Below are positions 1 through 9,339 of a DNA stretch of 64,000 nt, piece after piece. The stretch is from Aquipseudomonas alcaligenes (GTDB lineage: Bacteria > Pseudomonadota > Gammaproteobacteria > Pseudomonadales > Pseudomonadaceae): NCBI RefSeq assembly GCF_900156545.1, contig NZ_FTNW01000003.1, positions 496,001 to 560,000 of the forward strand. Reading direction: 5' to 3'. The translations under genes were made by a program, and so were the position numbers. Each line of letters starts with the position of its first letter. Position 1 is the first letter of the stretch. The notes under the pieces are model-generated. The model was not told the origin of the DNA. It saw only the letters and a list, made by a program, of their open reading frames with translations, and did not search any database.

Positions 1-1
1 G

Positions 2-631
2 TTCCAGCACGCGGTGACCCTGGTGTTCCAGCCGGAATCCATCGCTGTGCGCATGGGCAAGTTGCCGCCGGCGGCGCAGCAGGCCTTCGTCGCCGACCGC
101 GCGGCACTGTTCGCCGGTGGCAGCGCCAGCCGCCTGCCGGCCGCGCAGGCCAAGCTGCAGTGGCCGGTGCTGATGGCACGCCTGCAACAGCAGCTGGCGC
201 GCGAGGAGGGTGACTTCCTGTGCGGCGAGCCCTCGATCGCCGACTTCGCCATGGCCCATCCGCTGTGGTTCCTCAAGGGCACCCACGTCACCGCGCCGCT
301 GGTTGACGACTATCCGGAAGTGGCGGCCTGGCTCGGTCGCGTGCTCGGTTTCGGGCATGGCGCGCACAGCCCGCTGAGCAGCGAGGAGGCCATTGCCATT
401 GCCCGTGAGGCGCAACCGGCACCGTTGCCGGACGAGGACTTCAGCCAGGCGCTGGGCTTCCAGGTTGGCCAGCAGGTCAGCGTGGCGGCTACCGATTATG
501 GTGTCGATCCGGTGCAGGGCGAGCTGCTCTGCGTCTCTGCCGAGGCCATCATCCTGCGCCGCCAGGACGAGCGCGCCGGTACCCTGCATGTGCACTTCCC
601 GCGCCTGGGCTTCGCCCTCAGCGCGGTGTGA
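2..631 (+). CDS. Glutathione S-transferase-like protein, 5' end missing
   Basis: The reading frame is already open at the first bases of the window, so the N-terminal thioredoxin-like part lies outside. The visible part (about 209 residues) has an all-helical GST C-terminal pattern, including the conserved stretch GEPSIADFAMAHPLWFL around residues 76-92, where S-x-A-D caps helix 6 in GSTs. The tail (about residues 140-209) is a small beta-rich extension found in some Pseudomonas GST-like proteins. A GTG at 14 could act as a start but would truncate the fold, so it is not preferred. Its 3' end overlaps the convergent metallopeptidase gene by 14 bases. The substrate cannot be predicted. Confidence 0.75.
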   Translation, partial: FQHAVTLVFQPESIAVRMGKLPPAAQQAFVADRAALFAGGSASRLPAAQAKLQWPVLMARLQQQLAREEGDFLCGEPSIADFAMAHPLWFLKGTHVTAPLVDDYPEVAAWLGRVLGFGHGAHSPLSSEEAIAIAREAQPAPLPDEDFSQALGFQVGQQVSVAATDYGVDPVQGELLCVSAEAIILRRQDERAGTLHVHFPRLGFALSAV

Positions 632-1448
632 CGGCGCGGCGGCGCTGCAGATCGGGCAGGCTTCTGGCCAGTTCGTGGAAGTGCCCCAGCAACTCGTAGC
701 ACAGCGTCAGCTCCCCGCTGACGCTGTTGAACCAGGCGTCCGGCGTGCCGCAGGCGCTGACGCGCAGGGTCAGGTTGCGCGGTAGCTCGAAGCTGCTGCT
801 GGCCCTGGAGGCGACCCGCTCCAGCTCGCCCGAGGCGCGGATGGCTGCCTGCATCGCGCGACCATTGGCCAGGTTGGCCGGCGGCTCGTCATACACCACC
901 TCGATACGCCCGCGCGCCGGGTGATCGGCCGGACGGTGGAAGCGCTCCAGCAGCCAGTTCACCGCATGGTGGACCTGGGCGTACTCCTGATCGCAATAAA
1001 GCGCGCGCTCCTCTGGCAGCCCGGTGCTGGCGACTATCCATTCCAGTCGCTGCGGATCGCTGCCATAGGCCAGGCAGGCGATGTTGAAGAAGCGCTGCTC
1101 GTCCAGCGAATGGCTGTCCCACAGCGGAATCTGCTCGGCCGAGCCGCGGGTGCGTTCGGCTTCCAGGCGCCAGTAGTCGGCCACGTCCAGCAGCCTGGCG
1201 TAGAAGTCGGCATCGGCCTGCTGGTCATACAGCAGGAACAGGCCCATGAAGCCGAGCTGGTCGGCGGCATCTTCCTCGCGGCCGAGTACCGGCAGCTGCA
1301 GCTCGCTGATCAGCAGGTGTCCCATTTCGTGCAGCAGGGTGAACTCGGCGTTGGCGGTGATGAAGCGCAGTTCGTCGGGCGAGGGCTCGGGGGTCGCGGC
1401 CCAGGCCGGCGCGACCAGCAGCAGGAGCAGCGCCAGGCAGCGCCTCAT
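618..1448 (-). CDS. DUF4344-family putative metallopeptidase, secreted
   Basis: This 276-residue protein starts with a clear signal peptide (MRRCLALLLLLVAPAWA) and should act in the periplasm or outside the cell. Residues 40-65 carry a zincin-like HEMGH motif followed by a downstream acidic segment (REEDAADQLG), as in DUF4344 proteins, which are predicted zinc metallopeptidases. No substrate is known for the family. The start codon overlaps the stop of the PPK2 gene (ATGA at 1445-1448), so the two are translationally coupled. It is the last gene of a yejK-PPK2-DUF4344 run on the minus strand. Confidence 0.8.
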   Translation of the reverse strand: MRRCLALLLLLVAPAWAATPEPSPDELRFITANAEFTLLHEMGHLLISELQLPVLGREEDAADQLGFMGLFLLYDQQADADFYARLLDVADYWRLEAERTRGSAEQIPLWDSHSLDEQRFFNIACLAYGSDPQRLEWIVASTGLPEERALYCDQEYAQVHHAVNWLLERFHRPADHPARGRIEVVYDEPPANLANGRAMQAAIRASGELERVASRASSSFELPRNLTLRVSACGTPDAWFNSVSGELTLCYELLGHFHELARSLPDLQRRRAVTPR

Positions 1449-2260
1449 GGCTGCTCCAGATCGGCGGCGCAGAAGGGCGCCGGGGTGTCCGGCCAGTCCA
1501 GGTCGAGGCGTTCCAGTTCACGGGCCAGCAGGCTGGCCACCAGCCAGTCGCGCAGCCAGCGCTGATCGGACGGGATCACGTACCAGGGCGCATCCTGCGT
1601 ATGGCTGGCCGCCAGCAGGGCACTCCAGCGCGCCTGGCGCAGGTCGTGTTCGCGGTAGGCCTGCAGGTCGCTGGCGTGCAGCTTCCAGCGCTTCTCCGGG
1701 CGCTGCAGGCGGCTCAGCAGGCGCTCCTTCTGCTTCGCGCGGGAGATGTGCAGGTAGCACTTGAGCGCGTGCAGGTGGCGCGGCGGCCACTGCGCCTCGA
1801 AGGCCTGCACCTCGGCCAGGCGCCGGGGGAAGTCCGCGTCGGCGCACAGCCCGTCCAGTGGGTCGCTGATCAGCGCTTCGTAGTGGCTGCGGTTGAACAC
1901 GCCGAGCAGGCCGGGTGCCGGCAGGCGCCGGCGGTAGCGTTGCAGGAAGTGCTCGCCGCGCTCCTCGGCGTTGGGCATCTGGAAGCTGTGGATGCTCAGG
2001 CCCTGCGGGTCGAAGGCATTGATCACCTTGCGGATCACGCCGTCCTTGCCGGAGCAGTCCGGCCCCTGCAGCATCAGCAGCAGGGCGTCGCGGCGCTGCG
2101 CCCAGAGCATGCGCTGGCGCTCGTTGAGCCAGGGCCGCAGCGCCGCCATGGCCTGCCTGGCCTGCTCCTTGCCCAGACCGAAGTCGCGCGCGGGGTCGCC
2201 GGCCAGCGGCGCGCGCACGTCGCAGCGGCAGGCGTCGAGCACGGCGTCGGCCAGGCGCAT
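1445..2260 (-). CDS. Polyphosphate kinase 2 (PPK2) family protein
   Basis: This 271-residue protein has the PPK2 Walker A variant GPDCSGKDG (about residues 67-75), followed by the N-x-F-D-P-Q-G segment and a conserved FNRSHYEALI stretch where PPK2 enzymes carry the lid and Walker B region. PPK2 enzymes transfer phosphate between polyphosphate and nucleotides. This length and form fit the single-domain class that usually phosphorylates NMP or NDP from polyphosphate, but substrate preference cannot be read from sequence. It lies 3 bases after yejK and overlaps the next gene by 4 bases, so it is probably co-transcribed with both. Confidence 0.85.
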   Translation of the reverse strand: MRLADAVLDACRCDVRAPLAGDPARDFGLGKEQARQAMAALRPWLNERQRMLWAQRRDALLLMLQGPDCSGKDGVIRKVINAFDPQGLSIHSFQMPNAEERGEHFLQRYRRRLPAPGLLGVFNRSHYEALISDPLDGLCADADFPRRLAEVQAFEAQWPPRHLHALKCYLHISRAKQKERLLSRLQRPEKRWKLHASDLQAYREHDLRQARWSALLAASHTQDAPWYVIPSDQRWLRDWLVASLLARELERLDLDWPDTPAPFCAADLEQP

Positions 2261-2263
2261 GGC

Positions 2264-3271
2264 TCAGTCCTTGCGGCGCTTGAGCTGGTCCTTCAGCTGG
2301 GTCGGCAGCTGACGGATGATCAGCATGTCGCGCGCCTCGTCATACTCGATGGCCGAGCCCAGCAGGTGCGACTCGAAGCTGATCGACAGGCCCTCGGCAC
2401 GGCCGGTGAAGCGGCGGAACTGGTTGAGGGTGCGCTTGTCCGCCGGAAATTCCGGGGCCATGCCGTAGTCCTTGTTGCGGATGTGCTCGAAGAAGGCGCG
2501 CGGCCGCTCCTCGTCGATCAGCCCGGACAGCTCTTCCAGGGTGATTGGCTCGCCCAGCTTGGCCTGGCTGGTGGCGTAGTCGACCAGTGCCTCGGTCTTC
2601 TCGCGGGCCTTTTCCTCGGCCAGGTCCTCGCTCTCGACGAAGTCGCTGAAGGCCTTGAGCAGGGTGCGCGTCTCGCTCGGCGCATCGACGCCTTCCTGGC
2701 AGCCGATGAAGTCGCGGAAGTAGTCCGAGACCTTCTTGCCGTTCTTGCCCCTGATGAACGAGATGTACTGCTTGGAGTGGGCGTTGTTGCGCCACTCGGA
2801 GATGTTGATGCGCGCCGCCAGGTGCAGTTGGCCGAGGTCCAGGTGCTTGGCTGGGGCCACGTCCAGCGCGTCGGTCACCGCCACGCCTTCGCTGTGGTGC
2901 AGCAGGGCGATGGCCAGGTAGTCGGTCATGCCCTGCTGGTAGTGGGCGAACAGCACGTGGCCGCCGGTGGACAGGTTGGATTCCTCCATCAGCTTCTGCA
3001 GCTGCGCCACGGCCTGGCGGCTGAAGGCAGTGAAATCCTGCTCGCCGTCCAGGTAGGCCTTCAGCCAGCCGCTGAAGGGGTAGGCGCCGGATTCCTCGTG
3101 GAACAGGCCCCAGGCCTTGCCCTGCTTGGCGTTGTAGCTCTCGTTGAGGTCGGCCAGCAGGTTCTCCATGGCTTGCGAGGCGGCCAGCTCCGAGTCGCGG
3201 GCGTGCAGCACGGCGGGCGAGCCGTCGGGCTTCTTGTCGATCAGGTGGACGATGCAGTGGCGGATCGGCAT
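2264..3271 (-). CDS. yejK: Nucleoid-associated protein YejK (NdpA)
   Basis: The protein begins [17 protein letters not shown] and is 335 residues long, matching YejK/NdpA of gammaproteobacteria. It is a nucleoid-associated protein that binds DNA and modulates topoisomerases in characterised relatives. The frame stays open for almost 2 kb upstream, but that extension lies antisense to the aminopeptidase gene and is not coding. The start at 3271 is chosen because conserved family sequence begins exactly there. It appears to be the first gene of a three-gene run with PPK2 and the DUF4344 peptidase. About 275 bases separate it from the divergent aminopeptidase gene and should hold both promoters. 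Confidence 0.92.
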   Translation of the reverse strand: MPIRHCIVHLIDKKPDGSPAVLHARDSELAASQAMENLLADLNESYNAKQGKAWGLFHEESGAYPFSGWLKAYLDGEQDFTAFSRQAVAQLQKLMEESNLSTGGHVLFAHYQQGMTDYLAIALLHHSEGVAVTDALDVAPAKHLDLGQLHLAARINISEWRNNAHSKQYISFIRGKNGKKVSDYFRDFIGCQEGVDAPSETRTLLKAFSDFVESEDLAEEKAREKTEALVDYATSQAKLGEPITLEELSGLIDEERPRAFFEHIRNKDYGMAPEFPADKRTLNQFRRFTGRAEGLSISFESHLLGSAIEYDEARDMLIIRQLPTQLKDQLKRRKD

Positions 3272-3547
3272 GGGTGTCGGTCTTCGGTCATTCGCGGGAA
3301 ACAGGCCGAGAAGTCTACCCGACAACGGCGTCGGGCGTGGCGGCCGCCCAGTTAGGTGATGGCTTAAGGCCGCTATCTTCGGTGAACTGCTGCAATTAAT
3401 CAGACAAAAAAGCACCTTCGTTTCGCTTGCTGGGAAATCTGCGTCTAGTGTTTCTGGCGTCCACACGACGCAGTAAAGGGACGGCCCGCGGCGGTGCCAC
3501 AAGTGCTGCCGCATCCATTTGCTCCAAATACGGATTGGAGAAGACCC

Positions 3548-5152
3548 ATGCATGACAAGAAGAAGCTGTTGTTCGCCGCTCTCCTGGCCAGCGCTGCCGC
3601 GCCGGCACTGGCAAGCGCAAGCCAAGACCTCTCGCAACTGTTCGACAAGCTCTGGAGTCCGACCCGCCTGGGTCCGCTGGAGTGTCGCGCCGGCCTGCTG
3701 AACAGCTCGCCGCTGCTGCTGCCGCGCTGCATGCAGGCACAGAACACCCAGCAGCACCTGCAGATGCTCCACGACATCGCCCTGGCCAACGACGGCAACC
3801 GTGCCGCTGGCCTGCCCGGTTATGACGGTTCGCTGAACTACGTGAAGGAGACCCTGGAGCGTGCCGGTTACCGGGTTACGCTGCAGGCCTTCCCGTTCAG
3901 CGCCTTCTACCCGCAGGGGCCGGGCGTGCTGCAGGCCGTGGCGCCGACGCCGGCCGACTACCAGTGGGAGGTGGATTTCACCTACCTGTCGCAGACCGAT
4001 GCCGGTGACGTGACCGCTGCCGTGGCCCCGGTGGACATCGCTCTGGGCCTGGGCAATACCTCCAGCAGCGGCTGTGAGGAGGCAGACTTCGCCGGATTCC
4101 CGGCGGGCTCCATTGCCCTGCTGCAACGCGGCGCCTGCAGTTTCCAGATCAAGGCAGAGAATGCCGCCGCCGCCGGCGCCGCCGGGGTGGTGATCTTCAA
4201 TCAGGGCGATACCGAGGAGCGTAAGGGCCTGCTCAACGCGACCCTGGGCGATGCCTATGCCGGTGGCATTCCGGTGCTGTTCGCCACCTACGACCTCGGC
4301 GTCAGCCTGGCGCAGGCCGCCGAGTTGCAGCTGCGCATGTTCACCGACGTGGTGCGCGAGCGCACCCAGACCCACAACCTGGTGGCCGAGTCGAAGCACG
4401 GCAACCCGAACAACGTGGTGATGGCCGGTGCGCACCTGGACTCGGTGTTCGAGGGCGCGGGCATCAACGACAACGGTTCGGGCAGCGCTGCATTGCTGGA
4501 GCTGGCCGTGCAGCTGCGCAAGGTCAGGCCCAACAACAAGCTGCGCTTCGCCTGGTGGGGTGCCGAGGAGTCGGGGCTGGTGGGTTCGACCTACTACGTG
4601 GAGCAGCTGCCGCCGGAAGAGAAGGCGAAGATCAAGGCGTACCTGAACTTCGACATGATCGCCTCGCCGAACTTCGCCTACTTCGTGTATGACGGCGACG
4701 GCTCGGACTTCGGTCTGGAAGGCCCGCCCGGCTCGGGCGCGATCGAGAAGCTGTTCGAGGAGTACTTCGCGCTGCGCGGCCTGCCGTCCGAAGGTGACGA
4801 GATCACCTTCCGCTCCGACTACGCGCAGTTCTTCACCGACGGCATCGCCTTCGGCGGGCTGTTCACCGGCGCCGAGGAGCTGAAGACCGAGGAACAGGCA
4901 GCGCGCTACGGCGGCACTGCCGGCATTGCCCTCGATCCCTGCTACCACGCCGCCTGTGACAACCTGGGCAACATCGATGCGCGCGCGCTGGAGATCAATG
5001 GCGATGCCATGGCCTTCGTCACCAGCTGGCTGTCGCATTCGACCAAGGTGATCGACGACCAGATCGAAGCCGGCAAGGCGGCAGGCCCGAGCCTGCAGCG
5101 CGCCGCCAAGGCCTACGACATCACCCACTGGGGCAAGCACTGGATCAAGTGA
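3548..5152 (+). CDS. Secreted M28-family leucine aminopeptidase (PaAP type)
   Basis: This 534-residue protein is close in length to the P. aeruginosa secreted aminopeptidase PaAP. It has a signal peptide (residues 1 to about 23), a PA domain (about 140-270) inserted before the catalytic part, and an M28 zinc peptidase domain. The expected metal ligands are visible in AHLDSVF (His), NDNGSG (Asp), AEESG (catalytic Glu and ligand Glu), [10 protein letters not shown] (Asp) and CYHAACDN (His). It removes N-terminal residues from peptides, presumably after type II secretion. The start at 3548 is preceded by GGAG at suitable spacing; upstream in-frame codons lack the signal peptide context. A strong terminator follows. 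Confidence 0.93.
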   Translation: MHDKKKLLFAALLASAAAPALASASQDLSQLFDKLWSPTRLGPLECRAGLLNSSPLLLPRCMQAQNTQQHLQMLHDIALANDGNRAAGLPGYDGSLNYVKETLERAGYRVTLQAFPFSAFYPQGPGVLQAVAPTPADYQWEVDFTYLSQTDAGDVTAAVAPVDIALGLGNTSSSGCEEADFAGFPAGSIALLQRGACSFQIKAENAAAAGAAGVVIFNQGDTEERKGLLNATLGDAYAGGIPVLFATYDLGVSLAQAAELQLRMFTDVVRERTQTHNLVAESKHGNPNNVVMAGAHLDSVFEGAGINDNGSGSAALLELAVQLRKVRPNNKLRFAWWGAEESGLVGSTYYVEQLPPEEKAKIKAYLNFDMIASPNFAYFVYDGDGSDFGLEGPPGSGAIEKLFEEYFALRGLPSEGDEITFRSDYAQFFTDGIAFGGLFTGAEELKTEEQAARYGGTAGIALDPCYHAACDNLGNIDARALEINGDAMAFVTSWLSHSTKVIDDQIEAGKAAGPSLQRAAKAYDITHWGKHWIK

Positions 5153-5170
5153 TCCACGCCTGAGCAAGAA

Positions 5171-5203
5171 GCCCCGCCAGGCTCGCCCTGGCGGGGCTTT
5201 TTT
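5171..5203 (+). terminator. Rho-independent terminator after the aminopeptidase
   Basis: A perfect 11-bp stem (5171-5181 with 5187-5197) with a 5-base loop is followed by six T residues. It ends aminopeptidase transcription, and its T run overlaps the stop codon of the convergent TAXI gene. Confidence 0.92.
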
Positions 5204-6533
5204 ATTGCGCCGGCGCTAACGCCTGGCGCCGCTGCACGGCGTGCAGGCGTTCGATCATGTAGCGCAGGTGCATGTGCAGCTCGTACAGCTCGCTGGAATA
5301 GGACAGCGGCACCTCGACCCGCGCCAGCTCGTCCTCGAGCTTCTCCAGGCGCTCGATCTCGGCACCGATATCGCCGCCGAGCTTGCCCTTGTAAAGCTGC
5401 TGGTCGATCTCGCGCAGGTGCTTGTACCAGCGGTAGATGCGTGCGCGGATGCGCCACTGGTAGATCGGCCCGATGGCCTTGAACAGCGGGAACAGCAGGA
5501 TCACCAGCGGGATGGCGAGGATGATGTAGCGGTCGGCCAGCGAGGCGATGCGGAACGGCAGGTAACGCTGCAGGATCGGCAGGCCCTTGTCGTAGTAGTA
5601 CTCGGCCTCGCTCAGGGTGGCGAGCGAGCGCGGCGGGCGCTGCGGATAGCTGCCGGCGGCGTCGAGCAGGCTGCCGTCCTTGAGCACCTCGCGCGCGGCT
5701 TCGAGGATCAGCGGGGTCAGCGAGGGGTGGAAGTTCTCGCCGGCCACCAGGGTCGCCACCGGGCCGAGGGTGACGATGTCGCGGTCGGGCGTGTTGCGCG
5801 CCATGTCGAGCATGCCTTCGCCCACTTCCAGGCGGCTCAGGTGCGGCAGGCGGGCCAGGTAGGCCTGGGTGCGGCGCAGGCCGACCAGGCGCAGTTTCGG
5901 TTCGGCGGCCAGGCGCTGGATCAGCGGATTCTCCGCCGGGCCGACGAAGAACGCGGCGTCCAGCTCGCCGGCTACCAGCGCGTCGGCGGCGCGGCTGCCA
6001 CCCAGCGGTTGCCACTGCTTGGGATAGTCGGCCGGGCTGATGCGGTTGGCCGTGAACAGCGCGGCGGTCACCGCCTGGGTGCCGCTGTCTGCCGAGCCGA
6101 TGGCCAGGCGCAGTTGCTTCAGGTCGGCCAGGCGCTCGAATTTCACCTTGGGTCCGGTGAACAGCCACAGCGGCTCGCGATACATCACGCCGAGGCCGGT
6201 CAGTGTGTCGCGTGCCTCCGGCGCCAGATTCAGCTCCTGGCCGCTCTGCACCAGGGCCAGCTCGACGGAGCCGTCCAGCAGCTTGGCCAGGTTGGCCTGC
6301 GAGCCCAGGCTCGGCACCAGCTCCAGCTCGAAGCCCTGTTCGGCCAGTTCGGTGCGCAGGCGTTCGGCGAAGGCATGGTAGCCGCCGCCCTCGGCGCCGG
6401 TGGCCAGGCGTGCATGCATGGGCGGCGGCGGGGCGACGAAGTAGAACAGCGCGCCCACCAGGCCGGCCAGTACCGGCACCAGCCACAGGTTGGCGAGAAT
6501 GAGGATTTTCAGGTCACGCAGAATGCGGCGCAT
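5202..6533 (-). CDS. TAXI-family solute-binding protein with C-terminal membrane anchor
   Basis: This 443-residue protein has an N-terminal membrane helix (about residues 10-34), then a TAXI-type binding domain with [16 protein letters not shown] near its start and [12 protein letters not shown] in the middle. TAXI proteins are the binding components of one TRAP transporter class. A second hydrophobic helix (about 330-350, [15 protein letters not shown]) precedes a charged helical C-terminal tail likely to form a coiled coil, so the binding domain is probably held to the membrane at both ends. No TRAP permease subunit lies nearby. The ligand is unknown; a sensor or adaptor role is possible. 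Confidence 0.85.
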   Translation of the reverse strand: MRRILRDLKILILANLWLVPVLAGLVGALFYFVAPPPPMHARLATGAEGGGYHAFAERLRTELAEQGFELELVPSLGSQANLAKLLDGSVELALVQSGQELNLAPEARDTLTGLGVMYREPLWLFTGPKVKFERLADLKQLRLAIGSADSGTQAVTAALFTANRISPADYPKQWQPLGGSRAADALVAGELDAAFFVGPAENPLIQRLAAEPKLRLVGLRRTQAYLARLPHLSRLEVGEGMLDMARNTPDRDIVTLGPVATLVAGENFHPSLTPLILEAAREVLKDGSLLDAAGSYPQRPPRSLATLSEAEYYYDKGLPILQRYLPFRIASLADRYIILAIPLVILLFPLFKAIGPIYQWRIRARIYRWYKHLREIDQQLYKGKLGGDIGAEIERLEKLEDELARVEVPLSYSSELYELHMHLRYMIERLHAVQRRQALAPAQ

Positions 6534-6579
6534 GGTCGGTCCTTGAGGCTATCCCTGCCTGAGGATAGCCGGAACCGCT

Positions 6580-7845
6580 TCAGCTCTGCAGGCTTGCCGG
6601 TGTGCGCTGGCGCTCGCGCCAGCGATCGAGCAGGGCGAAGCCGCCGAGCAGGGCCAGGGCATACAGCGCATCCACGCCCAGGGCCAGCAGCACCAGGGCG
6701 CAGAGCGCGCAGCTGAGGCCGGCGACCCAGCGCCAGACGCCGCGCAGCAGTACCACACCGGCGGCCATGCTGAGCAGGTAGACGACGATGAAGTTGCCGT
6801 TGGCGTAGCGGATCAGGTCGTCCACCGACAGCTGCAGCACGGCGGCCAGGGCCGCGCACAGGGCGCAGATCAGCACCACCAGCAGCAGGGCGCGGGCTGG
6901 CACGCCGTGGCGGTTGCGCACGGCCAGGGCGGAAGGCAGCTTGCCCTCGTCGGCCAGGCTCCAGATCAGCCGGGCAAAGCCCTGCACATAGACGTTCATC
7001 GAGGCGAAGCAGGCCAGGTAGCCGACGGCCGCGACCAGCCAGCGCGCCTCATCGCCGAGCAGCCTGTGCATCAGGCGCGGCAGCGACGCCGCGTCGCTGT
7101 GTTCATTGCCGTACACGCCGAAGCTCAGTACCGCGACGGAGAAGGCCCAGTACACCAGGCCGGCGAGCAGCACGCCGAGCAGCAGGGCGAGGGGGAAGTC
7201 GCGCCGCGGGTGCTTGAACTCCTCGCCCAGGTGGGTGAAGGCCTCGATGCCGACAAAGCACCAGAACATCACGCCGAGGGCGGCGGGAATCAGCTGCCAG
7301 GAACCGTCGATCGGCGGCAGCAGCGGCTGGCTGGCCAGCGGCAGGTCGCCGACCCACCAGACCAGGCCGACGGTGCCGAGGATGGCCAGGGCGATCAGCC
7401 CCTGCACCAGGCCGCTGGCCCGCGCCGGGCGCTGGCCGAGCAGGAGCATGGCGCCGAGGGTGGCAAACTGGATCAGCAGCGCTTCGCCACGGCCGATGGG
7501 CAGTACGGCCTGCCAGAAGCCAGTGGCGATGTTCAGTGCCGCCGGCAGGCCAACCGGCAGCACGGCGAGAAACAGCAGGGCGATGAGCCGCTCGCTGCGC
7601 GTGCCGAAGGCACGGCCGATCAGGTGTGGCGCGCCGCCGGCATGGGGGAAATGGCGGCCCAGTTGGGCGAAGGTGAAGGCCACCGGCAGCACCAGGGCGA
7701 TCAGGATCAGCCAGGCCCATAGCGAGGCCGAACCGGCGGCGGTGGCGGCCAGGGCCGGCACCACGAAGATACCGGTGCCCAGCAGCGAGGTGCTGAGCAG
7801 GGCGATGCCCTGCAGCAGGCCCAGTTCCTTGTTCAGCCGGCTCAT
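6580..7845 (-). CDS. APC-superfamily amino acid permease (YjeH-like)
   Basis: This 421-residue polytopic membrane protein begins with the APC signature GIALLSTSLLGTGIFVVPAL and shows about 12 hydrophobic segments. It most resembles YjeH, an exporter of methionine and branched-chain amino acids in E. coli, but substrate and direction are inferred only. It is divergent from an Lrp/AsnC-family regulator whose start is about 120 bases away, a common layout in which the regulator controls the permease. An AAGGAG lies upstream of its start. Confidence 0.85.
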   Translation of the reverse strand: MSRLNKELGLLQGIALLSTSLLGTGIFVVPALAATAAGSASLWAWLILIALVLPVAFTFAQLGRHFPHAGGAPHLIGRAFGTRSERLIALLFLAVLPVGLPAALNIATGFWQAVLPIGRGEALLIQFATLGAMLLLGQRPARASGLVQGLIALAILGTVGLVWWVGDLPLASQPLLPPIDGSWQLIPAALGVMFWCFVGIEAFTHLGEEFKHPRRDFPLALLLGVLLAGLVYWAFSVAVLSFGVYGNEHSDAASLPRLMHRLLGDEARWLVAAVGYLACFASMNVYVQGFARLIWSLADEGKLPSALAVRNRHGVPARALLLVVLICALCAALAAVLQLSVDDLIRYANGNFIVVYLLSMAAGVVLLRGVWRWVAGLSCALCALVLLALGVDALYALALLGGFALLDRWRERQRTPASLQS

Positions 7846-7968
7846 GATGTATGCTCGCTCCTTCCTTTCGATCCCGCCATGTTACGGGCGCCGCCGCGCG
7901 CAGGTCGCCGCCGATTACCGGCAATGTGGCGGAATCCCCCGTCAAACTGCCGGCCGCCGAGAACCACC

Positions 7969-8388
7969 GTGGACAAGTTCGATCGCCAGATCATCACCCT
8001 GCTGCGCCAGGATGCACGTACCTCCGTCAGCCAGATCGCCCGCGAGGTCAACCTGTCGCGTTCGGCGGTGGGCGAGCGCATCCGCCAGCTGGAGCAATCC
8101 GGGGTGATCCGCGGCTACCACGCGCAGGTGGCCGACCCCGCAGGCAGCGGGGTCAAGGCCTTCCTCGAGCTGTTCTACAAGGACGGTCGCTGCCAGGATT
8201 ATGTCGAGCGCATGCGCGCCTATCCGGAAATCCGCCAGTGCTGTGGCATCAGCGGCGAGACCGACATGCTGGTGCAGGTGGAGGCGTCGAGCATGGCGCG
8301 CCTGGCGGAGATTCGCGGGGTGATCGAGGGTTTTCCGGGCATGCAGCGGGTGAAGACGCACATGGTCGTCACCGAGTGGACGATGTGA
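7969..8388 (+). CDS. Lrp/AsnC-family transcriptional regulator
   Basis: The 139-residue product starts VDKFDRQIITLLRQDAR, matching the usual Lrp/AsnC opening. An N-terminal helix-turn-helix (about 20-45, SQIAREVNLSRSAVGERI) is followed by the RAM ligand-binding domain with GISGETDMLVQVE around 90-102. Family members bind amino acids and control amino acid metabolism or transport. The GTG at 7969 is chosen because it gives the family's usual N-terminus; an upstream ATG at 7924 in the same frame would add an unrelated Pro/Arg-rich segment. The divergent APC permease is the likely target. Confidence 0.85.
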   Translation: MDKFDRQIITLLRQDARTSVSQIAREVNLSRSAVGERIRQLEQSGVIRGYHAQVADPAGSGVKAFLELFYKDGRCQDYVERMRAYPEIRQCCGISGETDMLVQVEASSMARLAEIRGVIEGFPGMQRVKTHMVVTEWTM

Positions 8389-8492
8389 GGCCTGGCGGCC
8401 TCAGATATCCCGCTTAGGCGCCAGACTCGCCGTCGCTCTGCTTCGACACCCTGGCACTCGCACTTGAATGCCCGAGTTAACCGCACAGGCCA

Positions 8493-9296
8493 TCAGCGGC
8501 CCAGGGTCGAGGCCTGGGTCGCTTCCTCGTCGGTGAGCATGTACTTGCCGGCCTGCAGATCCTGGAAGTAGCGGTCGTAGCGGCCGCTGTCGCGGAACGC
8601 CTGCAGGCGCTGGTTGAAGCGCTGCATCAGGGCTTCGCTGTCGGCCAGACGCTTGGGCAGCATCAGGAAGCTCTGGTTGACCAGCAGCGGTTTGGGGTGG
8701 TGGGTAATGCGCGCCCGCTCGGCCGGGGTGAACTGGCTGCGTAGCGCCGCATAACCGACGTTGACTTCCTGCGGGTAGAGCACGACGCGCTCCTTGAGCA
8801 GCTTCTCGAAGTTCTGCTGGTCGCTGGAGACCCGTTCCATGCGCACCTTGCCCTGGGCGAGGAACGCGTCGAACCCGGGGCCGTAGCTGTATTCCAGACC
8901 GCCGCCGAGGGTCATGCCGGTCAGGTCGTCGAACTGCTGCCAGTCGAAGGGCACCGACTTGAGGTGGAAGAACACGAACTGTTCGTCCAGCAACGGCTCG
9001 CTGAACAGGAAGTCGGCCTCGCGCTCGCGCTTGTGCATCCACACGCCGGTGGCGTCGAACTTGCCGGCGGCGGCATCGGAATAGGCGCGTGGCCAGGGCA
9101 GGAAGCGGAAGTTGACCTTGTAGCCTTCCTCGGCGAACAGGTCGCTGATGATGTGGGCGATCACGCCATTGTGGCGCTGGTCGGTGGAGAGGTAGGGCGG
9201 CCAGTCGCCGACGCTGATCTGCAGTTCGCGCGGCTGCGCCTGGGTACTGATGCACCAGGACAGGCAGCAGATGGTCAACAGGCTTTTCCAGCGCAT
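8493..9296 (-). CDS. Periplasmic solute-binding protein, amino-acid ABC type (SBP_bac_3)
   Basis: This 267-residue protein has a signal peptide (residues 1 to about 20, ending CISTQAQ) and then ISVGDWPPYLSTDQ, the standard opening of family 3 periplasmic binding proteins, followed by a VWMHKREREADFLFSEPLL segment typical of the hinge region. No ABC permease or ATPase is adjacent, so it may supply a transporter encoded elsewhere or belong to the many stand-alone Pseudomonas proteins of this type. The ligand cannot be assigned. Confidence 0.82.
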   Translation of the reverse strand: MRWKSLLTICCLSWCISTQAQPRELQISVGDWPPYLSTDQRHNGVIAHIISDLFAEEGYKVNFRFLPWPRAYSDAAAGKFDATGVWMHKREREADFLFSEPLLDEQFVFFHLKSVPFDWQQFDDLTGMTLGGGLEYSYGPGFDAFLAQGKVRMERVSSDQQNFEKLLKERVVLYPQEVNVGYAALRSQFTPAERARITHHPKPLLVNQSFLMLPKRLADSEALMQRFNQRLQAFRDSGRYDRYFQDLQAGKYMLTDEEATQASTLGR

Positions 9297-9339
9297 GGGG
9301 ACTCCCGAGCTCCCTGAGGCCGCTACCTCGTCAGCATAG

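Noticed and set aside
1601..3355. Long plus-strand frame opposite PPK2 and yejK
   Set aside because: Antisense to two conserved genes and low-complexity in composition.
3272..5167. Long minus-strand extension upstream of yejK in the same frame
   Set aside because: It is antisense to the well-supported aminopeptidase gene and has no conserved protein features; YejK begins exactly at 3271.
8386..8404. Short hairpin after the Lrp/AsnC gene
   Set aside because: Seven-base stem without a T run; too weak to call a terminator.
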